Below, in pieces: positions 8,776 to 17,983 of a DNA stretch of 64,000 nucleotides. The notes beneath the pieces are model-generated. The model did not search any database and was not told where the DNA came from. It worked only from the letters and a program-made list of their open reading frames with translations. This DNA is from Scatonaster sp045598705 (GTDB lineage Bacteria; Bacillota; Clostridia; Saccharofermentanales; Saccharofermentanaceae): contig JAZLMM010000030.1 in NCBI GenBank assembly GCA_045598705.1, positions 26,862 to 90,861 of the forward strand. Reading direction: 5' to 3'. Numbering within the stretch: the first letter of the stretch is position 1; each line of letters begins with the position of its first letter. A program made the translations under genes and the position numbers.

Positions 8776-9175
8776 CTATCTACGATGGCCATAGTTTTCT
8801 TGTTTCCATGTGTAGTCTACGGTATTTTCAAGAAATTCTGAAAACGTTCCATTCTCGTGAACTTGAGCAAGTAAAGAAAGAAAATCGGTCACTCGAACCT
8901 TCTTCCAACTTTGAAAAGGTCCTAAATACATCATCCCGATTGAACAGACATTTTTCTTCATCAAAAATCAAAGTGAAATCATGTTCTCCACGCAAAGTTG
9001 CCGCAATGCCAAGGAGATTATCTGACTTATACTCGTTACGCTCCATATCATCAGAGATTTCAATGTCTGCACCTACTAATGTTGAATAGTATGAATCTAC
9101 TTTCTTTCTCTTTTCACAACCGACGAATAGAGTAAGAGCAAGAATAAGCAGAAATAGCACTTTATTGGTTTTCAT
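8776..9175 (-). pseudogene. small lipoprotein gene, probably frameshifted
   Basis: The reverse strand starts with a lipoprotein signal peptide (MKTNKVLFLLILALTLFVGC, lipobox Cys at residue 20) and runs 115 residues to a stop at 8828. A second frame, shifted by one base and open from 8967 down to a stop at 8776, encodes RVTDFLSLLAQVHENGTF and EFLENTVDYTWKQENYG, which looks more protein-like than the tail in the first frame (SSSREWNVFRIS). The simplest reading is a one-base indel between about 8900 and 8967, either a real mutation or a sequence error. The intact protein would have about 130 residues. No family is recognised. Confidence 0.5.
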
Positions 9176-9185
9176 CTAGAAATGT

Positions 9186-9214
9186 AAAAAGGGGATTCGA
9201 TTTGAATCCCCTTT
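9186..9214 (-). terminator. rho-gene intrinsic terminator
   Basis: An 8 bp perfect stem (GGGGATTC at 9191-9198 with GAATCCCC at 9204-9211) followed on the reverse strand by TTTTT (9190-9186), placed 46 bases after the rho stop codon. Confidence 0.85.
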
Positions 9215-9260
9215 CTGTATATCATGCCTTGTGAGCAATCAGTCTGAAAGAACTATGGCT

Positions 9261-11411
9261 TTATTCTTTTGCATTTCCACCCTGACTACCGCTACCACGC
9301 ATTGCATCAAAGACTTCTTTATCCGCAAAGGAGACCTTGACGGAACGTATGAAGTGATCGTTGGAGTTGGTGCGCAGAAGCAGGTTGATAATGGTCTCGG
9401 TAACCGGCGCGGTCTCCATCTGAGAGAAGGCCTTTCGAATCGTCCAAACCGCATCCAGTTCTTCCTGTGTCATCAAGAGATCCTCTCGACGTGTACCGGA
9501 CTTATTGATATCAATAGCTGGGAAGATACGCTTCTCAGAGAGTTTTCTATCCAGGTAGACTTCCATGTTACCTGTACCCTTGAACTCCTCGAAGATTACT
9601 TCGTCCATACGGGAACCTGTCTCAATCAAGGATGTCGCAACGATGGTCAGAGAACCACCGTTCTCGATATTTCTAGCCGCACCGAAGAAACGCTTCGGAC
9701 CATAAAGAGATCCCGGATCGAGACCACCGGAAAGGGTTCTTCCTGTAGGTGTGATTGTTAAGTTATAAGCTCGAGCCAGACGCGTCATGGAGTCAAGGAG
9801 AATGACAACATCCTCACCCATCTCAACCAGTCGCATTGCACGCTCGAGAACCAATTCCGTAACACGTGTGTGATTCTCCGGCTTCTTATCGAACGTAGAG
9901 TACACAACTTCGCCTTTGATGGAGCGTTGCATATCCGTAACTTCCTCCGGACGCTCGTCAATCAGAAGTACAATCAGCTTCGTCTTCGGACTGTTCTGTG
10001 TAATCGCATTGGCCACCTTCTGAAGAAGTATGGTCTTACCTGCTTTCGGCGGAGAAACAATCATACCACGTTGACCCTTACCAATTGGCGATACAAGGTC
10101 AATTATTCGTGTAGAAAGTTCCTGTTTACCGGTCTCCAGACGGAATCTCTCATCCGGATAGATCGGCGTCAATCTTTCAAAATGAGGACGCTTACCGAGC
10201 TTATCCACCTCCACGTCATTGACAGTGGTGATATAGCTCAGTGCGAGGTTCTTATCCTGTCCACGTTTGGGCAACGCAAAACCACGAATCTGGTCACCCA
10301 TACGAAGTCCGAAACGGCGGATCAGGTTGGTCGGAACAAATACATCCTGTGGAGACGGGAGATAGTTCTCACGTCTGACGAAACCGTACCCGCCATCGGA
10401 TACAATCTCCAACACACCTACAAATTCGATGGGTTCGATCTGTGGCTTCTGCTGTTCTTGAGATGCTTCAGCATTCTCAACATTCTTCTCACTCGTATCA
10501 GAGACTACTTCACCAGATTCAGAAGTGGCTACTTCGCCGACTGGACGAATCTCGATACTTCTATGGTGCTTCTTCTGCTTCTTGTTCTGGTGATTCTTCC
10601 CCTGGACATTCTTGTCCTGTGCATCTCCTTCCGGCGCGTTGCTATCAGAAGGTTCATGCTCAGATGGTGTAGATGTAGTTTCCGACTGTTGAGCCGCCTG
10701 TTCTTGCGCCACAGCAGGTGCTTCGTTCGGTTGCTTGTTCTCCGAATCGTCATCTTTCTTTGTTTTCTTCTTATTGCGGGATTGCTTCTCCGAAGACTGC
10801 TTCTTCTCTTCTGTTACCGAAGACTCAGTTGCGGTTTTCGCCACATCATTCTTCTCTTGCGGAACTTCTTCCTTCACTTCAGAAGCGGCCTGTTCTGCAA
10901 TCTCTTCGATTGGTGTCTTCGCTTCTAATGTTTTCTTTCTACCGGAATACTTCTTCTCCGATTTCTTCGGGGCTACTTCCTCTGACGTCGCCGACATCTC
11001 TTCTTCTGAAGTTTGTCTGGAATCCTCAGATCCATCTTTCTTCTCTTCAGAAGCTGGCTTTCTGCCCTTCTTTCCGGAAGGTTTCTTCTCCGTCTTGTTG
11101 GCCTTCTTTGAAACTTCAACCTGTTCTTCGGCCATCTTGGGTGATTCTGTCGCTTGGGTTTCTTCTGCCGGAGACGGTTCGACCTTTGCCTTCGGCTTTC
11201 TGCCACGCTTGGCAGGAGCCTTCTTCTCTGTTGCAGAATCGTTCTTGGAAGAAGATTCATCCTTCTGGGATTTCTTCTGTTCCGCTGACAGAAGGTTGGC
11301 CAGATCCGCTTGACTCATCGATCCGGCCTGCTCAGCAGTCACCAGATTGAACGCTACTGCGATAGTGGAAAGATCTTCTTTGCTCTTTGCGTAAAAATCG
11401 TCTTGCGCCAC
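9261..11411 (-). CDS. rho: transcription termination factor Rho with long charged N-terminal insertion
   Basis: 716 residues against about 420 in E. coli. Residues 1-45 hold the start of the Rho N-terminal helical domain (SQADLANLLS). About 280 residues (45-322) of Lys/Glu/Ser/Gln-rich low complexity follow, including the AT-hook-like KRGRKPKAK and KKGRKPAS. The conserved core begins near 325: cold-shock RNA-binding domain (GYGFVRRENYL, VPTNLIRRFGLRMGDQIRG), Walker A SPPKAGKT near 470, Walker B VVILLDSMTRLARAYN, Q loop YGPKRFFGAARN and R loop FKGTGNMEVYLDR. Such insertions are known in Actinobacteria and some Clostridia and bind RNA or promote phase separation in studied cases. A consensus promoter and about 170 nt leader precede it. 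Confidence 0.97.
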   Translation of the reverse strand: MAQDDFYAKSKEDLSTIAVAFNLVTAEQAGSMSQADLANLLSAEQKKSQKDESSSKNDSATEKKAPAKRGRKPKAKVEPSPAEETQATESPKMAEEQVEVSKKANKTEKKPSGKKGRKPASEEKKDGSEDSRQTSEEEMSATSEEVAPKKSEKKYSGRKKTLEAKTPIEEIAEQAASEVKEEVPQEKNDVAKTATESSVTEEKKQSSEKQSRNKKKTKKDDDSENKQPNEAPAVAQEQAAQQSETTSTPSEHEPSDSNAPEGDAQDKNVQGKNHQNKKQKKHHRSIEIRPVGEVATSESGEVVSDTSEKNVENAEASQEQQKPQIEPIEFVGVLEIVSDGGYGFVRRENYLPSPQDVFVPTNLIRRFGLRMGDQIRGFALPKRGQDKNLALSYITTVNDVEVDKLGKRPHFERLTPIYPDERFRLETGKQELSTRIIDLVSPIGKGQRGMIVSPPKAGKTILLQKVANAITQNSPKTKLIVLLIDERPEEVTDMQRSIKGEVVYSTFDKKPENHTRVTELVLERAMRLVEMGEDVVILLDSMTRLARAYNLTITPTGRTLSGGLDPGSLYGPKRFFGAARNIENGGSLTIVATSLIETGSRMDEVIFEEFKGTGNMEVYLDRKLSEKRIFPAIDINKSGTRREDLLMTQEELDAVWTIRKAFSQMETAPVTETIINLLLRTNSNDHFIRSVKVSFADKEVFDAMRGSGSQGGNAKE

Positions 11412-11728
11412 AAATATACCTCACATTTCCTCATGAAATTGGTTGCTTCTTTACTCACACAAGGGCACAAAATCCTCATGTTCTACATCGTATTTTCAAT
11501 TGTTGTTATGGAAAAATTACACCTCATCGTATTGCCCACTCCTCTCCTTTGGAAAAGCACTTCAGCAATACTTCATCTAAACTGTTGTCATTATAAATGT
11601 TCATTTGGTGGGTTGTCAATTGAGTATTTCAAATCTGTTCACATATTATTTTGCAAAGTAGACCAATTCGATATATTATTTTTCTATAATCACTCTTAAG
11701 ATTAAGAACAAGGCTAGGGTTTCTTTAC
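11412..11728. other. 317 bp divergent intergenic region between rho and the cstA-type gene
   Basis: AT-rich, without a convincing open reading frame. It holds a consensus rho promoter on the reverse strand (11590-11619), giving a leader of about 170 nt before the rho start, and on the forward strand a perfect TATAAT at 11685-11690, 38 bp upstream of the cstA-type GTG, without a recognisable -35. Long rho leaders elsewhere mediate autogenous termination; that is inference here. I recognise no riboswitch. Confidence 0.6.
11590..11619 (-). promoter_or_regulatory. consensus sigma-A promoter of rho
   Basis: Reverse strand reads a perfect TTGACA (11614-11619), an 18 bp spacer and a perfect TATAAT (11590-11595). 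Transcription would begin near 11583, about 170 nt before the rho start. Confidence 0.8.
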
Positions 11729-13177
11729 GTGATTTCATTTATTCTCTGCGTGATCGCATTACTCGTTGGATATCTAATCTACGGCAGCATTGTAGATCGA
11801 CTTTTTGCGCCGGACGACCGTTCTACACCGGCCGTTGAGATAAACGACGGTGTCGACTTCGTACCGATGCCCTTATGGAAAGTCTTCCTTGTTCAACTCC
11901 TCAACATTGCTGGTACCGGTCCAATCTTCGGTGCATTAAGTGGCGCATTGTTCGGGCCGATCGTGTACTTGTGGATCGTGTTCGGATGCATCTTCGCCGG
12001 TGGTGTCCATGACTACATGTGCGGCATGATTTCCATGAGAAATCGAGGTGAATCGATTTCTGAATTGACTGGCCGTTATCTCGGTCGGAACATGCGTCAG
12101 GTCATGCGTGTATTTTCCATCATTCTCCTCATCATGTGTGGCGTTGTATTTACCACTGGACCTGCGGGGCTTCTTGCTCTAATCACACCAAATCCTTTCA
12201 ACACAGTCTTCTGGCTTTCTATCATCATCATCTACTACTTCATCGCAACCTTCGTCCCCATCGACAAAATCATCGGCCGTATCTATCCGCTATTTGGTGT
12301 ATGCCTCATTGTTATGGCATTGGGTGTAGGAGGGAGTCTCCTTTTCTCTGGGGATTTCACGATGCCGGAAATCTGGAATCATTTCTCGAACGAGCATGCT
12401 TCTGGGACCGCTGTCTGGCCGTTCATGTTTATCACGGTAGCCTGTGGCGCCATCTCCGGCTTTCATTCCACGCAATCTCCGATCATGGCTCGATGCTGCA
12501 CCTCGGAGAAACAAGGACGCCGCATCTTCTATGGTGCCATGATCGCCGAAGGCATCATCGCCCTCGTCTGGGCCGCAGCGGGTGTCAGTTGTTACGAGAA
12601 TTCTCAGGCACTTCTGGATGTCGGCGGTGGATGTAGTGCTGTCGTGTACGCCATCTGTCAGAGCACCATGGGACGCATCGGCTGTATCCTAGCCATGCTG
12701 GGGGTCATCGTGTGTCCCATCTCTTCTGGGGACACCGCCTACCGTTCTGCCCGTCTCACCCTCGCAGACTGGTTCAGGATTGATCAGTCCAATTGGAAGA
12801 AGAGACTACTTCTGACTCTTCCGATTCTCGTCACGGGCTTTCTCATCTGTTTTGTCGATTATTCCATCGTGTGGCGTTATTTCTCCTGGTCGAATCAGAC
12901 ATTAGCCATGATTGCCCTCTGGGCCTTCTCTGTCTACCTTGTAACATGCAAGAAGAATCCTACCATCACAGTCGTTCCGGCAGTTTTCATGACAGCTGTC
13001 TCCCTCTCCTATTTCTTCGCCGCACCGGAATGCTTCGGTATGTTATGGAAGAAGTTGCATGTCAGTGCAAGTATCTACGAGCCGCTCTCAATCGGTCTTG
13101 GCCTCCTCGGGGCAATCATCAGTCTTTCCATGTTTATTCGCTTCAGAAAGAGAAGAGAATCCGCCGCAAGTCTCTAA
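11729..13177 (+). CDS. cstA: CstA-family carbon starvation / peptide (or pyruvate) transporter
   Basis: 482 residues, the short CstA type. Hydrophobic throughout, with about 12-13 membrane segments. Family signatures are visible: FVPMPLWKVFLVQLLNIAGTGPIFGALSGALFGP near residues 45-80 in consecutive blocks, the GGVHDYMCGMISMRNRGESI loop near 90, and SGFHSTQSPIMARC near 240. Initiates at GTG with AAGGCTAGGG upstream. Family members import peptides or pyruvate under carbon limitation; the substrate cannot be decided from sequence. It stands alone, without a BtsSR-like two-component system nearby. Confidence 0.9.
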   Translation: MISFILCVIALLVGYLIYGSIVDRLFAPDDRSTPAVEINDGVDFVPMPLWKVFLVQLLNIAGTGPIFGALSGALFGPIVYLWIVFGCIFAGGVHDYMCGMISMRNRGESISELTGRYLGRNMRQVMRVFSIILLIMCGVVFTTGPAGLLALITPNPFNTVFWLSIIIIYYFIATFVPIDKIIGRIYPLFGVCLIVMALGVGGSLLFSGDFTMPEIWNHFSNEHASGTAVWPFMFITVACGAISGFHSTQSPIMARCCTSEKQGRRIFYGAMIAEGIIALVWAAAGVSCYENSQALLDVGGGCSAVVYAICQSTMGRIGCILAMLGVIVCPISSGDTAYRSARLTLADWFRIDQSNWKKRLLLTLPILVTGFLICFVDYSIVWRYFSWSNQTLAMIALWAFSVYLVTCKKNPTITVVPAVFMTAVSLSYFFAAPECFGMLWKKLHVSASIYEPLSIGLGLLGAIISLSMFIRFRKRRESAASL

Positions 13178-13189
13178 CCTACGGCGGAT
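13159..13189. terminator. hairpin between convergent cstA-type gene and mreB
   Basis: Stem ATCCGCCG (13159-13166) with CGGCGGAT (13182-13189), overlapping the last codons of the cstA-type gene. It sits where the two genes converge, but neither strand has a proper T run, so it may be a weak, possibly Rho-assisted, terminator. Confidence 0.4.
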
Positions 13190-13223
13190 GTTATACTTCA
13201 TACTCGTTTTCAATCAAATCTGA

Positions 13224-14234
13224 TTAGGTATCACCCAAGGCTGCAAACTTATCCATCATGCCGAGTGCCTTACCGGTACCAATTGCAACACAACTGACAG
13301 TGTCTTCAGCAACACATACATCAATACCAATCTTGGTGGCCAGCATACGATCGAGACCATAGAGCAATGCACCACCACCGGTCATTACGATACCACGCTG
13401 GGAAATATCGGCCATCAGCTCCGGAGGAGTTCTCTCCAGAACAGAGTGTACGGCATCGAAGATTGCGGCAACCGGCTCTTCCAATGCTTCCAACATCTCA
13501 GTAGAAGATACTGTAACGGTTGCAGGAAGACCGGTAATTAAGTTACGTCCACGGACATCCATGGTCATTTCTTCTTCTCTCGGATATGCACATCCGATGT
13601 TGATCTTCAATTCTTCAGCCGTCTTCTCACCGATGAGAACATTGTGCTTACGACGAACATGCTTCACAATCGCTTCATCGAACTTATCGCCAGCAACCTT
13701 CAGAGAGAAGTCTACGACCGGTTCACAAAGAGAGATAACTGCAATATCTGTTGTACCACCACCGATATCTACAATCATGGAGCCACAAGCCTTCGTAATA
13801 TCAATACCGGCACCAATAGCCGCGGCAATCGGCTCACGAATCAAGAAAACGTCTTTCGCACCGGCATGGCGGCAAGCGTCTTCAACAGCCTTCTGCTCAA
13901 CTGGGGTAATCACAGATGGCACACATACAACAATCGTCGGACGGAAGTAAGTCGCACGGATACCCTGGCATACTCGTCCGATGAATGCCTTGAGCATGAC
14001 TTCCGTTACCTTAAAGTCAGAGATAACACCGTCACGGAGAGGGCGGATTGCCTCAACGACGCCCGGTGTACGGCCAAGCATCAAGCTTGCACTCTCGCCG
14101 ACAGCAAGTACAGTACCGGTCTTTGTATTAACTGCTACTACAGATGGTTCCTTAAGCACTACGCCCTTACCACGTACGTAAATCAAGACGCTACTGGTAC
14201 CCAAATCAATTCCAATATCTAGTCCAAGTCCCAT
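13224..14234 (-). CDS. mreB: rod-shape-determining protein MreB/Mbl
   Basis: 336 residues, full length for bacterial actin MreB. Phosphate-1 loop DLGTSSVLIYVRGKGVVL near residue 10, phosphate-2 motif MIVDIGGGTTDIAVISL near 155, the VGESAS and GRTPG blocks near 46-56 and a C-terminal TGGGALL adenosine-binding motif near 287. It forms filaments under the membrane that guide lateral wall synthesis. No mreC or mreD adjoins it, so it could be the mbl- or mreBH-like paralogue. A TATAAT -10 lies at 14286-14291 on the reverse strand; the ribosome binding site is ATGAGGTG. Confidence 0.95.
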   Translation of the reverse strand: MGLGLDIGIDLGTSSVLIYVRGKGVVLKEPSVVAVNTKTGTVLAVGESASLMLGRTPGVVEAIRPLRDGVISDFKVTEVMLKAFIGRVCQGIRATYFRPTIVVCVPSVITPVEQKAVEDACRHAGAKDVFLIREPIAAAIGAGIDITKACGSMIVDIGGGTTDIAVISLCEPVVDFSLKVAGDKFDEAIVKHVRRKHNVLIGEKTAEELKINIGCAYPREEEMTMDVRGRNLITGLPATVTVSSTEMLEALEEPVAAIFDAVHSVLERTPPELMADISQRGIVMTGGGALLYGLDRMLATKIGIDVCVAEDTVSCVAIGTGKALGMMDKFAALGDT

Positions 14235-14285
14235 TTTTCACCTCATGTATATCGAAGAAAACACGCCTCTTCTTCACCGAAGCGT

Positions 14286-14320
14286 ATTATATGCACAAAT
14301 TAACACAGTAATGATACAAT
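14286..14320. promoter_or_regulatory. overlapping divergent promoters for mreB and the 14381 membrane protein
   Basis: Reverse strand: perfect TATAAT at 14286-14291 with a poor -35. Forward strand: TGCACA (14292-14297), 17 bp, TACAAT (14315-14320). The two elements abut, so the two polymerases would compete. Confidence 0.4.
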
Positions 14321-14380
14321 AAAAGTACTTATCTTTCAACGTTGCTAGTTTGCATTCATTTTACAAATCGGGGGAAAATT

Positions 14381-15223
14381 GTGAAGAAGACCTTGGCATA
14401 TTTGTTCATGATATGCGGCGTCGTTCCGATCTACTTTGAAGGAATTCTACCTGGAATTGTTCTATTCATCCTTCAAATCATCGGATATATCAGCATGCCT
14501 TTCTTCGCTCAGGCGCTGGTAGACGGTTTCTTCCTCACGAAGAACACCTATCAGTATTTCCTTCGTGTCACCATCTGTGCCTACCTTACTCAGGCTGCTT
14601 CGTTTCTTGCATATCTCATCTTCGCCGACACCCCACAGCCCAGAAAATTCAATATCGCTTTCACTTGGATGGTTGCTTTTGCCGTTCTTTTTGCATTGGA
14701 GCTTCTCGTCTCGCTTCCACGCGATCGAATCGCTTCCTTGAATCTTCTTCATCCGAATCAGACCACTCACGCTACGCGTTTCGACGTAGTCGTCTCTTCT
14801 TCTGAAGCCAATCATCTGCCGAAAGGCATGAAGATTCCTTCCTGGCCACGTTCTACACTTCAGGGTGGCGCGATTCTTCTCATTGCACTATCGATGGTGA
14901 TTGTCACCTTTCTGCCCCTGACCATGCCGATTCTGTCCTTAGTTGCCATCGTTGGCTTCTACTTCCTGCACAGATGGAAGATTGACTCACGAATCTTCGT
15001 TGTCACCATCTTCTTCAGTGCTTTTGCCGCTTGCTATACCTACGCATATTTCCGCATGACCGGACGAATCACTTACGAGTGGGCAGCCATCGCAGGATTT
15101 GTTCTGTGTCTCCTGATTCCGGGAAAACGCAGAAGAAAGAGGAAAATTTACTATCGTGTCTTGTACCTGATCTACCCGTTGGCCATCTTAGGTTGTGCCG
15201 GCATTGCAACATTGGTTCGTTGA
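14381..15223 (+). CDS. polytopic membrane protein of unknown function
   Basis: About 280 residues. I start it at the GTG at 14381, directly after CGGGGGAAAATT, rather than at an upstream TTG at 14342 without a binding site. Seven or eight hydrophobic segments are visible (about residues 5-20, 24-45, 52-75, 85-105, 160-185, 188-205, 215-232, 260-275), with a cytosolic-type basic loop around 105-150 and a Lys/Arg cluster GKRRRKRKIYYR near 255. No motif points to a family. It stands between mreB and leuS, on the opposite strand to mreB. Confidence 0.75.
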   Translation: MKKTLAYLFMICGVVPIYFEGILPGIVLFILQIIGYISMPFFAQALVDGFFLTKNTYQYFLRVTICAYLTQAASFLAYLIFADTPQPRKFNIAFTWMVAFAVLFALELLVSLPRDRIASLNLLHPNQTTHATRFDVVVSSSEANHLPKGMKIPSWPRSTLQGGAILLIALSMVIVTFLPLTMPILSLVAIVGFYFLHRWKIDSRIFVVTIFFSAFAACYTYAYFRMTGRITYEWAAIAGFVLCLLIPGKRRRKRKIYYRVLYLIYPLAILGCAGIATLVR

Positions 15224-15289
15224 CGTGTATGAATGGTGAAATCCCCTACATATTTGTTGTTTATTATTACGCGCGTGCTGAAAATCTGT

Positions 15290-15295
15290 TATAAT
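15290..15295 (+). promoter_or_regulatory. -10 element of leuS promoter
   Basis: A perfect TATAAT 40 bp upstream of the leuS ATG. I could not find a good -35 at the right spacing. The leader would be about 33 nt, too short for a T-box. Confidence 0.4.
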
Positions 15296-15334
15296 ACTTG
15301 TTCGTAAGTTTCAACATGAAAAGAGGTAGGAAAG

Positions 15335-17809
15335 ATGGCCTATTCAACTGACATTGACCGCAAATGGCAAAAGAAATGGGAAGAAACCAAGCTTTATAAA
15401 TTCGACCCGGACAAGAAGGGTGAGAAACTATATGTGTTGGAGATGTTCTCCTATCCGAGTGCAGCAAATCTTCACCTCGGACACTGGTACAACTATTCTC
15501 TGACCGACTCCTGGTCCCGCATGAAGCGCATGCAGGGATATAACATATTCCATCCGATGGGATTTGACTCTTTCGGTCTGCCGGCTGAGAACTACGCCAT
15601 TAAGACAGGCATTCATCCGAAGGATTCTACACTTCATAATATTGAAATCATGGAACAGCAGCTCAAGAATATGGGTGCAACCTACGATTGGGATTATGAG
15701 ATTGCAACTTGCAAGCCAGAATACTACAAGTGGAACCAGTGGATCTTCCTTCGCCTTCTGGAGAAAGGTCTTGCTTACCGCAAGAACGCACCGGTCAACT
15801 GGTGCCCAGCCTGCAACACCGTACTTGCGAACGAGCAGGTCGTAGATGGTGCTTGCGAGCGTTGCCACACAGAAGTTGAGCATAAGAACATGACTCAGTG
15901 GTTCTTCAAGATCACGGCTTATGCGCAGGAACTTCTTGATTGTCTGCCGCAACTTGACTGGCCGGAGAAGACGAAGAAGATTCAGACCAACTGGATCGGT
16001 CGTTCCGAAGGTACACAGGTCTCCTTCCTCTGCGAGAAGAACAGTGAACGACTGAAGGATGAAGATGGTATCGACCTGAAGCTCTCCGTATTCACCACTC
16101 GTGCCGATACCCTCATGGGTGTCTCCTATGTAGTAGTCGCACCGGAGTCACCGCTTTGCACATTGCTCACTACAGATGATTGCAAGCAGAAAGTCGAGGA
16201 ATATCAAGCATTCACCAAGAAGGCTTCAGATATCGATAGAATGTCCACTACCCGTGAGAAGACAGGTGTTTTTACCGGATCTTATGCGATTCATCCAATC
16301 ACTGGCAAGAAGGTCCCAATCTGGGCATCCGATTACGTAATCGCCACCTATGGTACCGGCGTAGTCATGGCTGTTCCGGCTCATGACGAGCGTGACTTCG
16401 AGTTCGCCAAGAAGTTCGACCTGCCGATTCAGCGTGTCATCGCTTCTGCACCAGATGCAGAGGATGAACTGCCTTTCACTGAGAAAGGTATTCTTGTCAA
16501 CAGTGGCGAGTTCGATGGTCTCAACTTCAAGACGGCGATCGATGCCATTATTGAGAAGCTCAAGCCACAAGGCATGGCAGAAAGAAAGATCAACTATCGT
16601 CTGCGTGACTGGCTGATCTCTCGTCAGCGCTACTGGGGAACACCGATCCCGGTCGTTCACTGTGAGAAGTGCGGCGTTGTACCGGTACCGGACGACCAGC
16701 TCCCTGTTCTGCTCCCATACGATGTAGAATTCCGTCCGGATGGTGAATCTCCGCTTGCAAAGTGCGAAGAATTCATGAATACCACTTGCCCGAAGTGCGG
16801 TGCACCGGCGAAGCGCGACCCAGATACCATGGATACATTCGTTGACTCTTCTTGGTATCAGCTCCGCTATCCGGATAATAAGAACGATCAGGCACCATTT
16901 GACCGTGAGCTCATCAACAAGATGTGTCCGGTAGATAAGTATGTCGGCGGTCCAGAGCATGCAGCCATGCATCTGCTCTATACTCGTTTCTTCTGCAAGG
17001 CACTCCGTGATATGGGTTATCTTGATTTCGACGAGCCATTCACTTCCCTCGTGCACCAGGGCATCATCCTTGGACCGGATGGAAACAGAATGAGTAAGTC
17101 TCGTGGAAATACCGTTGCGCCGGATCCATACATTCAGAAATATGGTTCAGACGTGTTCAGAACCTATCTCGCTTTCGGCTTTGCTTATACGGATGGTGGT
17201 CCGTGGAGCGAGAGCGGACTTCAGGCTATCGTGAAGTTCACAGGACGTATCGACCGTCTCGTCGAGGAAGTCTCTTCCATCGCCAAGGGACAGAATCTGC
17301 CGACAGATCTTACAGAAGACGATAAGGCACTTCTATACGCTTTGAACTACACCATCAAGGCGGTCACGACCGACACAGAGAAGTTCCAGTTCAACACATC
17401 TATCGCTCGTCTCATGGAACTTCTGAATGCCATCGGCAAGTATCAGGCATCTGCAAACAAGAACGACGCACTGCTTCGTAGCACTGTGGAGACATTCCTT
17501 CTGCTCTACGCACCATATGCACCGCACTTCACCGAGGAGCTGTGGGAGAGAATGGGCAACGACTACTCCATCTTCAACCAGGCATGGCCGGTATGCGATG
17601 AGAGCAAGCTTGTGAAGGATACAGTTGAGATTGCTGTGCAGATCAACGGCCAAGTGAAGTTCCGCGTGAATATCGCCCCAGATGCTTCATCCGAAGATGT
17701 CGAGAAGATTGTAAAGGACGACAGTCATCTCGAAGCAGCATTGGCAGGAAGATCTATTGTGAAGTTCATCTACGTCAAGGGTAGACTTGCAAACATCGTA
17801 GCCAAGTAA
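15335..17809 (+). CDS. leuS: leucyl-tRNA synthetase
   Basis: 824 residues, bacterial LeuS length. HIGH box as NLHLGHWYN near residue 45, the CPAC/CERC zinc-type pair around 155-172, the CP1 editing domain (TTRADTLMG near 245, YGTGVVMAVPAHDERDF near 335) and KMSKS as NRMSKSRGN near 585. An anticodon-binding helical domain and a C-terminal domain (VQINGQVKFRV) close the protein. The editing domain looks intact, so mischarged isoleucine or norvaline can be removed. GAGGTAGG ribosome binding site. It is monocistronic, ending at a strong terminator. Confidence 0.97.
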   Translation: MAYSTDIDRKWQKKWEETKLYKFDPDKKGEKLYVLEMFSYPSAANLHLGHWYNYSLTDSWSRMKRMQGYNIFHPMGFDSFGLPAENYAIKTGIHPKDSTLHNIEIMEQQLKNMGATYDWDYEIATCKPEYYKWNQWIFLRLLEKGLAYRKNAPVNWCPACNTVLANEQVVDGACERCHTEVEHKNMTQWFFKITAYAQELLDCLPQLDWPEKTKKIQTNWIGRSEGTQVSFLCEKNSERLKDEDGIDLKLSVFTTRADTLMGVSYVVVAPESPLCTLLTTDDCKQKVEEYQAFTKKASDIDRMSTTREKTGVFTGSYAIHPITGKKVPIWASDYVIATYGTGVVMAVPAHDERDFEFAKKFDLPIQRVIASAPDAEDELPFTEKGILVNSGEFDGLNFKTAIDAIIEKLKPQGMAERKINYRLRDWLISRQRYWGTPIPVVHCEKCGVVPVPDDQLPVLLPYDVEFRPDGESPLAKCEEFMNTTCPKCGAPAKRDPDTMDTFVDSSWYQLRYPDNKNDQAPFDRELINKMCPVDKYVGGPEHAAMHLLYTRFFCKALRDMGYLDFDEPFTSLVHQGIILGPDGNRMSKSRGNTVAPDPYIQKYGSDVFRTYLAFGFAYTDGGPWSESGLQAIVKFTGRIDRLVEEVSSIAKGQNLPTDLTEDDKALLYALNYTIKAVTTDTEKFQFNTSIARLMELLNAIGKYQASANKNDALLRSTVETFLLLYAPYAPHFTEELWERMGNDYSIFNQAWPVCDESKLVKDTVEIAVQINGQVKFRVNIAPDASSEDVEKIVKDDSHLEAALAGRSIVKFIYVKGRLANIVAK

Positions 17810-17843
17810 GTCCCGTGACACGCTTTCAATCTTAGTAATGTAT

Positions 17844-17878
17844 CAAGAGGGCATCTCGAAATGAGATGCCCTCTTTTA
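17844..17878 (+). terminator. leuS intrinsic terminator
   Basis: Perfect 12 bp stem AGAGGGCATCTC (17846-17857) / GAGATGCCCTCT (17863-17874), five-base loop, then a T run, 35 bp after the leuS stop. Confidence 0.9.
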
Positions 17879-17983
17879 CTAACAATACGATGTCCCATAA
17901 TGGAATGTGATCTATTCTCATCCATCAAAGCGTATTTCACCAATCTTGGATATACTGTCGACGGCGAAGTCAAAGATATCGAC

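Noticed and set aside
9870..10928. Long plus-strand open frame (352 codons) opposite rho
   Set aside because: It is antisense to the conserved Rho core, has a Leu/Arg-rich unnatural composition and no ribosome binding site; a shadow of codon bias.
15224..15334. T-box riboswitch before leuS
   Set aside because: The predicted leader is only about 33 nt and no T-box sequence or antiterminator is visible.
16226..17056. 276-codon frame opposite leuS
   Set aside because: Antisense to conserved synthetase motifs and without any domain or binding site.
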